Shown: positions 1 through 7,706 of the stretch, one piece after another
Layout of the letters: each line of letters begins with the position of its first letter
Numbering within the stretch: the stretch's first letter is position 1
Origin: Planctomycetota bacterium
GTDB taxonomy: Bacteria > Planctomycetota > Planctomycetia > Pirellulales > UBA1268
NCBI GenBank assembly: GCA_016872555.1
Contig: VGZO01000044.1
Coordinates: 1-33,937, forward strand
Length of the DNA stretch: 33,937 nucleotides
Direction of reading: 5' to 3'
The notes under the pieces: generated by a model
Database searches by the model: none
What the model was told of the DNA's origin: nothing
The model's input: the letters and a program-made list of their open reading frames with translations, nothing else
Position numbers and translations under genes: made by a program

Positions 1-50
1 GACACGGCCGCCGACCACCAGCGCCCGATCGACCAGCCGAGCCGGCGCAT
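1..50 (-). CDS. Start of an exported protein, truncated by the window edge
   Basis: An ATG on the minus strand at 50 opens a frame that runs off the left edge after 16 codons (MRRLGWSIGRWWSAAV). A Shine-Dalgarno-like GGAG (plus-strand 58-61) lies 7 bases upstream. The peptide has two arginines followed by hydrophobic residues, as in the start of a signal peptide. It begins 63 bp after the stop of the DUF1501 gene on the same strand, so it would be the third gene of that unit. In planctomycetes DUF1501 genes are often followed by other exported proteins. The product cannot be named from 16 residues. The call rests on the start codon, the ribosome site and strand continuity only. Confidence 0.4.
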   Translation of the reverse strand, partial: MRRLGWSIGRWWSAAV

Positions 51-113
51 GGAGTTTCTCCGAAGCGTGAGCAGGGTCGCGGCGGCAGCGCCGCAGATGC
101 CACCGGTGCGCCG

Positions 114-1460
114 TCAGACCAATTCCGCCAGCGGCGCGTGGTGGTCGGTGAGGTACTGCGGTCGGCCGGTGAGGTCGGTGACCGTGGTCGCCTGCGGGTC
201 GATGCCGAGGCAGTGGTAGAGCGTGGCGTGGATCTCCTCGAAGCGCACCGGCCGGTCGCGGACCTCCGCGGCCTGCCGGTCGGTCGAGCCGATCACCTGC
301 CCGGTCCGCAGGCCGCCACCGGCCAACAGGGCGCAGGTCACCTGCGGCCAATGGTCGCGGCCGGCGTCCTTGTTGATCTTCGGCGTCCGCCCGAACTCCC
401 CCCACACGATCACGGCGACGTCGTCGGCCAGGCCGCGGGAGTGGAGATCCTCGACCAAGGCCGAGACCCCCTGGTCGAGCTGCGGGGCGTTTTCCCGGCA
501 GGCGCCGAAGTTGTTGCCGTGGTAGTCCCAGAAGCTGTAGCTCAGCGTCACGCAGCGCACCCCCGCCTCGACCAGCCGCCGCGCGGCGAGGAATTGCTGC
601 ATCAGCCGCGGGGCGCCGTCCCCCTGGTGCTTCTCGGTGCCGTAGCCGTAGCGGTCGCGGACTTCCTGCGGCTCGCGCGACACGTCGAGCGCCTCGGCCA
701 GCCGGCTCGACGTGAGGACGCCGAACGCCTGGCGCTGGAACGTGTCCATCCCGGCCATCATCCCCGAGCGGTCGGCCGAGCGGTTGAACGCGTCGAGCGC
801 CGCGACCAGCCCGGCGCGGTCGCCGAGGCGCTCGAGCGACAGTCCGTTGAGGACCAGGTCGCCGCGGGCATCGCCGTTGGGTTGGAACGGCGTGCACGAG
901 GGGCCGAGGAACCCCGGCTTGCCGGAGTTGTAGGGGGTGTGCTGCATCCGCGGCGACAGGCCGACGTAGGGGGGCGCCGCCGGGTGGGCCGCGCCGCGGA
1001 GCCGGGCCACGACCGAGCCGAATTCGGGCCAGCCGCCGGCCGGCTGGCGCTGGTGGCTGCGGCCGGTGAGGCACTGGAATGAATAGTGGTCGCCGGTGGC
1101 GCCGACGATCGAGCGGATCACGGCCAGCTTGTCGGCCATCCCCGCGAGGCGCGGGAGCAGCTCGGAAAACTCGATCCCGGGAACGTTGGTCGGGATCGGG
1201 CGGAACTCGCCGCGGATCTCGGCCGGGGCGTCGGGCTTGAGGTCGACGAGGTCCTGGTGGGGCGGTCCACCGGGGAGGTAGATCATGATCACCGCCTTGT
1301 GCGAGCGCGTGCCGGCGACGGCCTCGGCCCGGGCGAGATCGACCAGCGACACCCCCGCCGTGCCGCCGAGACCGGCCAGCGAGCCGATGCGGAGGAATTG
1401 CCGCCGCGCCAGGGTGTCGCAGAAGCCGCCGCGCGACCGGGCACCGACGATCGAGAGCAT
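114..1460 (-). CDS. DUF1501 family exported protein (copy 1)
   Basis: The 448-aa product is a full-length DUF1501 protein. The N-terminus has a twin-arginine-type signal (ARRQFLRIGSLAGLGG, about residues 18-33), so Tat export is likely. Family hallmarks are LPGGPPHQDLVDLKPDAP near residue 65, TNVPGIEF near 92, and a C-terminal block WGEFGRTPKINKDAGRDHWP. DUF1501 proteins are thought to share the alkaline phosphatase/sulfatase fold, and the histidines and aspartates of these blocks would fit metal ligands, but no substrate is established. The start is supported by GGAGAA 7 bases upstream. It lies 39 bp after the second DUF1501 gene (1500-2849) and is probably cotranscribed with it. The two are paralogues with different mid-regions. 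Confidence 0.9.
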   Translation of the reverse strand: MLSIVGARSRGGFCDTLARRQFLRIGSLAGLGGTAGVSLVDLARAEAVAGTRSHKAVIMIYLPGGPPHQDLVDLKPDAPAEIRGEFRPIPTNVPGIEFSELLPRLAGMADKLAVIRSIVGATGDHYSFQCLTGRSHQRQPAGGWPEFGSVVARLRGAAHPAAPPYVGLSPRMQHTPYNSGKPGFLGPSCTPFQPNGDARGDLVLNGLSLERLGDRAGLVAALDAFNRSADRSGMMAGMDTFQRQAFGVLTSSRLAEALDVSREPQEVRDRYGYGTEKHQGDGAPRLMQQFLAARRLVEAGVRCVTLSYSFWDYHGNNFGACRENAPQLDQGVSALVEDLHSRGLADDVAVIVWGEFGRTPKINKDAGRDHWPQVTCALLAGGGLRTGQVIGSTDRQAAEVRDRPVRFEEIHATLYHCLGIDPQATTVTDLTGRPQYLTDHHAPLAELV

Positions 1461-1499
1461 CCGGGTTCTCCGGGAACCAGAGGGAATCGGGCGGCGCCG

Positions 1500-2849
1500 T
1501 CAGGCCAGCTCCGGCAGCGGCACGGCGCGTTCGAGGAGATACTGCGGCCGGCCGGTGTGATCGGCGAGGGGAACGGCGGCGGCGTCGATGCCGAGGTGGC
1601 GGTAGAGCGTCGCCAGGACCTCGGAGAAGTGGACCGGCCGGTCGGCGATGGCGCTGCCGGTGCGGTCGGTGGCGCCGATCACCTGCCCGGTGCGGAAGCC
1701 GCCGCCGGCGAGCAGCGCGCCGCCGACCTGCGGCCAGTGGTCGCGACCGGCGTCTTTGTTGATCAGCGGCGTGCGGCCGAATTCGCCCCATGCGCACACG
1801 GCCACGTCGCGGTCGAGGCCGCGGGCGTGGAGGTCTTCGACGAGCGCCGACAGCCCCTGGTCGAACTGCGGGAGGTGGGTGTTCTTCATGCCGTTGAAGG
1901 TGTCGGAGTGGAAGTCCCAGCGGCCGAAGTTGAGCGTCACGACGCGGCAGCCGGCCTCGACGAGCCGGCGGGCGACGAGGAAGTGCTCGAGGTTCCGCGG
2001 CGCGCCGTCACCGAAGCGCTGCGCGTCCCCCGTGCCGTAGCGCTCGCGGACGTGCGCCGGCTCGCGCGACACGTCGAGGGCCTCGGCCAGCCGGCTGCTG
2101 GTGAGGATGTCGAACGCCGACCGCGACAGGGCGTCCATGCCGTCGAGCGTGCGGCCGGCGTCGAGGTCGCGGCGGAGGCGGTCGACCGTGCCGAGGAGGC
2201 CGCGGCGGTCGGCGAGGCGCTCGGCCGACATCCCGCGGAGAACCATGTCGGTGCTCGCCGGACCGTTGGGGCGGAACGCGGCGTGCGACACGCCGAGGAA
2301 GCCCGGCAGCCCCGGCGAGCCGTAGGGAGGATGCCCGGCGTCGGGGGACAGGCCGACGAACGGCGGCACGGCGCGGTCGACCGGCCCGAGCAGCCGTGAC
2401 GCCACCGATCCGATGCTCGGCCAGCCGCCCGAGGGCTGGTTGCGGAGGGGGCGGCCTGTGTAGCAGATGAACGAGTCGTGGTTGCCGTCGGGGGAGCCGT
2501 ACACGCTCCGCAGCGGCACGCACTTGTCCATGATCGCCGCGAGCCGGGGCATGTGCTCGCAGATCTCGATCCCCGGCACGTTGGTCGGGATCGGCCGGAA
2601 CTCGCCGCGGATCTCCGCCGGCGCTTCCATCTTCAGGTCGTACATGTCCTGGTGCGCCGGCGCCCCGCACATGTAGATCATGATCACCGCGGTGTGCGAC
2701 CGCCGGCCGCTGGCCGCCTCGGCGGCCAGGACGTCGCGAAGCGACAGTCCGCCGACCGACAGCGTGCCGATGCGGAGCAGGTCGCGCCGGCGGATGCCGT
2801 CGCACAGCCGCTGGCCGCGGCGGGCCGAATCGTCGACGAGCGACAGCAT
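1500..2849 (-). CDS. DUF1501 family exported protein (copy 2)
   Basis: The product is 449 aa. The N-terminus carries a Tat-like motif (IRRRDLLRIGTLSVGG, about residues 19-34). Family blocks present are APAHQDMYDLK, EIRGEFRPIPTNVPG, VGLSPDAGHPPYGS and CAWGEFGRTPLINKDAGRDH. The cysteine in CAWGEFGRTP replaces the valine seen in the other two copies of this window. A strong ribosome site (GGGAGGGG) precedes the ATG by about 6 bases. It is the first gene of a minus-strand unit with the 114-1460 gene and is divergent from the third DUF1501 gene at 3153. The function of the family is unknown; a periplasmic or surface role is inferred from the signal. Confidence 0.9.
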   Translation of the reverse strand: MLSLVDDSARRGQRLCDGIRRRDLLRIGTLSVGGLSLRDVLAAEAASGRRSHTAVIMIYMCGAPAHQDMYDLKMEAPAEIRGEFRPIPTNVPGIEICEHMPRLAAIMDKCVPLRSVYGSPDGNHDSFICYTGRPLRNQPSGGWPSIGSVASRLLGPVDRAVPPFVGLSPDAGHPPYGSPGLPGFLGVSHAAFRPNGPASTDMVLRGMSAERLADRRGLLGTVDRLRRDLDAGRTLDGMDALSRSAFDILTSSRLAEALDVSREPAHVRERYGTGDAQRFGDGAPRNLEHFLVARRLVEAGCRVVTLNFGRWDFHSDTFNGMKNTHLPQFDQGLSALVEDLHARGLDRDVAVCAWGEFGRTPLINKDAGRDHWPQVGGALLAGGGFRTGQVIGATDRTGSAIADRPVHFSEVLATLYRHLGIDAAAVPLADHTGRPQYLLERAVPLPELA

Positions 2850-3152
2850 CGAAGACCCCTCCCGAGACGGGGTTTGGGGGACAGAACGTCTTTACTTTAC
2901 ACCGGCCACAGAGCGGGCACGACCGCGGTCCCCCGCTGGTTCAGTCGGCCGGTGGGGGCGGCCGACAGCAACGTGGAGTGGATTCCACGCCCGAGCAGGG
3001 AGCGACGCCGACCTCGCCCGTCGGCTCCAAGTCGTTTGCTCCACGAGGGATCGGACCGAAAGCGACCGGCGACTGGCCGCTGCATGCGGCACCGGGCGAG
3101 TGCGGGGAGTACATTTTCAGAACGGTTCGGCGCCGCTTCCGGAGGCCTCGCC
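2850..3152. promoter_or_regulatory. Divergent intergenic region with three inverted repeats
   Basis: These 303 bp separate two divergent DUF1501 genes and contain no convincing gene. The left part holds the only AT-rich patch (TTTACTTTACA, 2891-2901), a plausible promoter core for the leftward gene. Three inverted repeats follow within 68 bp: a perfect 10-bp palindrome GACCGCGGTC (2921-2930), an 8-bp stem GTCGGCCG/CGGCCGAC with a 7-base loop (2944-2966), and GTGGA/TCCAC with a 6-base loop (2973-2988). They could be operators shared by both genes or transcript hairpins. High GC makes chance palindromes common, so function is only suggested. Confidence 0.4.
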
Positions 3153-4505
3153 ATGCTCATGATCCGCGGCGGTGGTGGTCGGTTCTGCGACGGCGTCCGC
3201 CGGCGCGACTTCCTCGCCATCGGTGGGCTGTCGTTCGGCACCGGCGGGCTGTCGCTCGCCGGCGTCCTCCGCGCCCAGGCGGCGCAGAACCCGGGCCCGT
3301 CGGGAAACAGCCACAAGGCGGTGATCAACGTGTTCCTCGGCGGCGGTCCGCCGCACCAGGACATGTTCGACCTCAAGCCCGATGCCCCGAGCGAGATCCG
3401 CGGCGAGCTCGCCCCGATCGCCACCAACGTCCCCGGGATCCAGATCTGCGAGGTCTTTCCGCGCCTCGCGGCCCGCGCCGACAAGCTGGCGATCATCCGC
3501 TCGGTCGTCGGCTGCGAGGGGGCCCACGCCGCCTACCAGACCAACACCGGATGGCCGGAGGCGAACCTCCGCACGCTCGGTGGCCGGCCCTCACTCGGCT
3601 CGGCCGTCGCCCGGCTCGTCGGGCCGGTCGATCCCTCGGTGCCGCCGTTTGTCGGCCTGGCGGAGAAGACCTCCCACCGGCCGTGGTCCGACTCGGGCAC
3701 GCCCGGGTTCCTCGGCCCCGCCTACGGCCCGTTCAAGCCCGACGGCCCCGACCGCGACAACATGACGCTCAAGGACCTGTCGCTCGAGCGCCTCGGCGAC
3801 CGCCGCCGGCTGCTCGCCTCGGTCGACCGCCTCCGCCGTGAGGCCGACGCCTCCGGCACGATCGCCGGGATGGACGCCTTCTCGCAGCGCGCCTTCGACG
3901 TCCTCTCCGGCAGCAAGCTCCTCGACGCCCTCGACGTCTCGAAGGAGGATCCGGCGGTCCGCGCCGCCTACGGCGACGGCAAGCCCTACCACTTCCAGTA
4001 CGACGGCGCCCCGACCTGCAACGACCATCTGCTCATCGCCCGGCGCCTCGTCGAGGCGGGGGTCCGGGTGGTCAGCCTGTCGTATGGCCGGTGGGACAGC
4101 CACGGGCAGAACTTCGCGCTGGTGCGCGATCACGGCGCCAAGCTCGACCAGTGCCTCTCGGCGCTGCTCGACGACCTCGCCGCGCGGGGGATGCTCGACG
4201 ACGTCGCCGTCGTCGTGTGGGGGGAGTTCGGGCGGACGCCGAAGATCAACAAGGATGCCGGTCGCGACCACTGGCCGCAGGTGAGTTGTGCGCTCCTCGC
4301 CGGCGGCGGCCTCCGCACCGGCCAGGTGATCGGTGCCACCAACCGCTTCGGCGAACATGCCACCGAACGGCCGGTGCACGTCCAGGAGATCGTCGCCACG
4401 CTCTACCACGCCCTCGGGTTCCGGACCCACGAGGTCACGATCACCGACCAGACGGGGCGGCCGCAGTACCTCGTCGAGCGCGACCCGATCGCCGAGCTGG
4501 TCTGA
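3153..4505 (+). CDS. DUF1501 family exported protein (copy 3)
   Basis: The 450-aa product starts at the ATG at 3153, preceded by GGAGG 7 bases upstream. The frame is open further upstream, but that extension has no family similarity and would run into the divergent gene. A Tat-like signal (VRRRDFLAIGGLSFG) lies at about residues 15-29. The conserved blocks GGGPPHQDMFDLKPDAP, TNVPGIQICE and VVWGEFGRTPKINKDAGRDH are intact. It resembles copy 1 most closely in the C-terminal block. It ends 12 bp before the convergent stop of the WD40/cytochrome gene. DUF1501 genes usually travel with a DUF1549/DUF1553 gene, and one lies at 10648-13167, so this copy may be its partner despite the opposite strand. 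Confidence 0.9.
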   Translation: MLMIRGGGGRFCDGVRRRDFLAIGGLSFGTGGLSLAGVLRAQAAQNPGPSGNSHKAVINVFLGGGPPHQDMFDLKPDAPSEIRGELAPIATNVPGIQICEVFPRLAARADKLAIIRSVVGCEGAHAAYQTNTGWPEANLRTLGGRPSLGSAVARLVGPVDPSVPPFVGLAEKTSHRPWSDSGTPGFLGPAYGPFKPDGPDRDNMTLKDLSLERLGDRRRLLASVDRLRREADASGTIAGMDAFSQRAFDVLSGSKLLDALDVSKEDPAVRAAYGDGKPYHFQYDGAPTCNDHLLIARRLVEAGVRVVSLSYGRWDSHGQNFALVRDHGAKLDQCLSALLDDLAARGMLDDVAVVVWGEFGRTPKINKDAGRDHWPQVSCALLAGGGLRTGQVIGATNRFGEHATERPVHVQEIVATLYHALGFRTHEVTITDQTGRPQYLVERDPIAELV

Positions 4506-4517
4506 CGTCCGGCCGCG

Positions 4518-7500
4518 TCACGGCGCGGCGGGAGACGGCTCGAGCGTGTGGACGATCTTGCCGTCGCCCGCCGACCAGATCCGCAGCTTGCCGTCCTGGC
4601 AGCCGGCGGCGAGCCAGCCCGGGGCCGCGGCGAGGACCTGGACGAAGTCGCCGACGCCGTCGAAGTTCCGCACCGTTCCGCCGTTGCCGGCGTTGTAGAT
4701 CCGCACCGTCGGATCCCCGGAGGCGGCGGCCACCTCCTCGCCCGGCGGCAGGAAGCGGACCGCCGTCGCCTCCTTCTTGAGCCCCGCGATCGTCCGCTGC
4801 TGCTCGCCGGAGACGACGTCCCAGACCTTGAGCGAGTTGTCGGCGCCGGCGCTGGCCAGCCGCCGGCCGTGGGCCTGCCAGGCGACGCCGAGGACGTGGC
4901 CGGTGTGCCCCTCGAAGCTCTTCATGTGCTTGCCGTCGGCGACGGCGTGGACCTTCACGAACCGGTCGGTCCCGCCGGAGGCGAGCAGGTCGCCGGCGCG
5001 CGAGAACTCGAGGGCCACCACCGTGTCGGAGTGGGGACTGGTGAGCTCGCGGGCCAGGGCGCCGTCGCCGACGGTCCAGAGCTTGATCTCGCCGGACCGG
5101 CTCGGCCTCCCACCGCCGCTGGCCAGGAGCGCCCCATCGGGGGAGAAGGCCAGTGCCGTGACGACGTCGACCGGCGGCGTGCCCGCAGTCTCTTCGCTCA
5201 CCGGCGGCAGCGTCTCGCCGCCGATCGTGCGCTCGTGGACCCAGCGCGGCACGCAGGCCCAGGCGGCCGCGGGAGCCGCCCCGCCGCCGATGACGACGCG
5301 CGCCGGATCGAAAAACGCGATCGTGCCCCGCCCCCCTTCGCCGCCACACTCCCAGGCATCGCGCGGCTGGCCGTCGGCTCCGGAGAGGAGGACGGCCACG
5401 CCGTCGGCCCCGAGGGCGACCAGCCACGCCCCGTCGGGCGACCAGGCGACGCCGGCGAGCGGCTTCTCGGCGGCGGTCCGCGCCGCGTCGAGCGTGCCGC
5501 GCGCCTGCTCCGCGACGGTGGTGCGGGCTTCCGTCTCGGCCAGTTCCGTTTTCCGCACCGGCAGTGTCTCGTCGGCGCGCTTCGCCTGCTGGCCGGCAAA
5601 GTCGACGGCGCGCTTGGCGCTGGCCAGCGCCGTCTCGGCCTGCTTGACCGCCTCGGTCGCCGCGGTCGCCGCCTTGGCCGCCTCGGCGGCCTTCTTGGTC
5701 ATCTCGTCGACCTTCGCCTTGGAACGCTCGATCTGCTGGGCGGCCTGGGCCACGGCCTGGTCGGCGGCGGCCTTCGCGGCGGTGGCGCCGGCGGCCACCG
5801 ACTGGAACGTCTTGAGCGTCTCGGCGGCGGCGGCGTCACCGGCACTGCTGGCGGCGACGGCGGCGAACGCGTTGGCACTGGCGGTGGCCGTCTCGACCGC
5901 CGCGGCCGCCGCGGCCTGCGCCTTGACGGAGGCGGCCTGCGCCTCGGTGGCCTGGGCGACGGCGGTGGTGGCGACGACGACCGCCTTGTCGGCCTCGTCC
6001 TTGGCGGCAAGCGTTCCCTTGGCCGCCTCCTGCTTCTCCCCCATCGTCTTCTCGGCCGCGGCGAGCTTCTCGCCCGACTGCTTCGTCTCGGCGGCGGCCG
6101 CCTCGATCCCCTTCTCGGCCTCGGTGACCCGCGCCTTGCCGTACTCCACGTCCTGCTTGCGGACGGCCAGATCGACGTCGGCGGCGCGGAGGCGCTCGAC
6201 GAGGCGGTGGTCCCCCTTCCATTCGCCGGCGGGCTGGCCGTTCGTCAGATCCCAGAGCTTCACGCCGGGGACGGTGCCCACGGTCGCCGCCCGGGCGCCG
6301 TCGGGGCGAACCGCGAAGCCGCTGACCGGCCCGCCGTGGGCCATCTGGCGGACGACGCTCGCGCCGTCGATGTTCCACAAGCGCAGCGTGCCGTCGGCCC
6401 CGGCGGAGAGCAGATGGCCCGGAGGTGTGGCCAACGGCGAAAGCACGGTGACTGGCTGGCCGCCGGCGGGAAGCTCCTTGAGCGGCGCCGGGGCCGCGGC
6501 GGGATCGGCGTCGGGGGGGGGCAGGGGAAGCTGCCAGATGCGGATCACGCCGTCGGCGTCGGCCGCCGCGATCCGGTCGTCGGCCACGCGCGCCAGCGCC
6601 ATCACCTCGCCCGGGCGCTTGAGCCGGCCGACGAGCGTGCCGTCGGCGGCGGCGCTGACGGCGATCGAGGTGTCGCGCGACGAGGAGATGACGAGCGAGC
6701 CATCGGCCGAGAACGCCACGCCGGTGACCGGGGAGGCATGGGGCTGGATCGTCCGCCGCGCCGCGGCGCTGGCGCCATCGGCGAGGGCGATCTGCCCGTC
6801 AGCACGGCCGATGGCGATCAGGCCCCCGACCGGCGCGATCGCGACGGCGGTGGCCTGCTGCGAATCGGCGAACGTCACGTGGCCGGGGCGCTCGCGGCGC
6901 CACAGCTTCACGGTGCGGAAGCTGCCGGAGGCGATCCGGTCGTCGGTCGGGGAGATCGCCAGCGCCCCGATGGTGTCGAGGTGGGCGACGCCGGCGGGGC
7001 CACCGTTGCTGACGAGCGTCGGATCCTCGAGGGCCCCGAGGAGCCGGCCGGTGGCGGTGTCGAACAGGCTGACGCGCCCGCCGCGCGCCGCCGCCGTGAC
7101 GCGTCCGTCGGCCGACAGTGCCGCGGCGAGAACGCCCCCCTGGCCGAGAGGCATCGGCTTCCAGGCGATCGGTCCGCGCGCCGCCGCCGGCCCCGCCTTG
7201 GCCCCCTCGTCGATCCACCGTGCGAGCAGGCCGAGCTGCTCCGGGGAGAGGTGCTTGGCGCCGACCTTGTTGTCGGCCGGCGGCATCGGGTCGTCCTGGC
7301 GGTGGGCGGCGCGGAGGAAGACGAGGCTCTCGAGCCCCTTGCCGGGGACCACGGCCGGGCCGGAATCGCCGCCGGCGGCCAGTGCCTGGGAGCTGTCGAG
7401 CCGCAGCCCCCCCTCCTTGATCTTCTCGTTGTGGCAGGCGGTGCAGTTGGCGGCGAGGAACGGCTTGATGTCGGCCTCGAACCCGACCGGCTCGGTGCGC

Positions 7501-7676
7501 GTCGGGGGGGCGACGGGGAGGCCGTCGGCGGCGACGGCGAGCGCCGCCAGGCTCGAAGCCATGCCGATCACGAGCCCCACACCGGCCAGCGGCGGCGCCG
7601 ATCGGGGACCGCGGAGGGAGCCCACCTGGGCGCTCGGGCAGGCCTCGCGCGCAGCGGGCGTCGGACGGGCGTTCAT
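4518..7676 (-). CDS. Planctomycete cytochrome c-like / WD40 repeat protein with internal coiled coil
   Basis: The product is 1052 aa. A hydrophobic segment at about residues 28-52 suits a signal or anchor. A planctomycete-type cytochrome domain follows (about 65-150) with CTACH at 78-82, a CxxCH heme-binding motif, and an MPP motif near 131-133 that could supply an axial methionine. WD40-like repeats occupy about 165-490 and again about 735-1052 (for example LRLWNIDG, VKVHAVADGK and LKVWDVVSG). Between them sits about 240 residues of Ala/Lys/Glu-rich sequence (about 490-730) expected to form a long coiled coil, which splits the propeller region in two. The start is supported by AGGAG 9 bases upstream. 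It is the last gene of the unit after the PPC-domain gene, 30 bp apart. A periplasmic scaffold or electron-transfer role is inferred only. Confidence 0.88.
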   Translation of the reverse strand: MNARPTPAAREACPSAQVGSLRGPRSAPPLAGVGLVIGMASSLAALAVAADGLPVAPPTRTEPVGFEADIKPFLAANCTACHNEKIKEGGLRLDSSQALAAGGDSGPAVVPGKGLESLVFLRAAHRQDDPMPPADNKVGAKHLSPEQLGLLARWIDEGAKAGPAAARGPIAWKPMPLGQGGVLAAALSADGRVTAAARGGRVSLFDTATGRLLGALEDPTLVSNGGPAGVAHLDTIGALAISPTDDRIASGSFRTVKLWRRERPGHVTFADSQQATAVAIAPVGGLIAIGRADGQIALADGASAAARRTIQPHASPVTGVAFSADGSLVISSSRDTSIAVSAAADGTLVGRLKRPGEVMALARVADDRIAAADADGVIRIWQLPLPPPDADPAAAPAPLKELPAGGQPVTVLSPLATPPGHLLSAGADGTLRLWNIDGASVVRQMAHGGPVSGFAVRPDGARAATVGTVPGVKLWDLTNGQPAGEWKGDHRLVERLRAADVDLAVRKQDVEYGKARVTEAEKGIEAAAAETKQSGEKLAAAEKTMGEKQEAAKGTLAAKDEADKAVVVATTAVAQATEAQAASVKAQAAAAAAVETATASANAFAAVAASSAGDAAAAETLKTFQSVAAGATAAKAAADQAVAQAAQQIERSKAKVDEMTKKAAEAAKAATAATEAVKQAETALASAKRAVDFAGQQAKRADETLPVRKTELAETEARTTVAEQARGTLDAARTAAEKPLAGVAWSPDGAWLVALGADGVAVLLSGADGQPRDAWECGGEGGRGTIAFFDPARVVIGGGAAPAAAWACVPRWVHERTIGGETLPPVSEETAGTPPVDVVTALAFSPDGALLASGGGRPSRSGEIKLWTVGDGALARELTSPHSDTVVALEFSRAGDLLASGGTDRFVKVHAVADGKHMKSFEGHTGHVLGVAWQAHGRRLASAGADNSLKVWDVVSGEQQRTIAGLKKEATAVRFLPPGEEVAAASGDPTVRIYNAGNGGTVRNFDGVGDFVQVLAAAPGWLAAGCQDGKLRIWSAGDGKIVHTLEPSPAAP

Positions 7677-7706
7677 CGGGTCAACTCCTGCGAAACAGGG
7701 TGGGCG

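Noticed and set aside
1086-2399. A 437-codon plus-strand frame opposite the two tandem DUF1501 genes
   Set aside because: It spans the junction of two real minus-strand genes and has only low-complexity translation.
2478-3152. An N-terminal extension of the third DUF1501 gene
   Set aside because: The upstream codons have no family similarity and overlap the divergent DUF1501 gene, while the ATG at 3153 has a ribosome site and a Tat signal directly after it.
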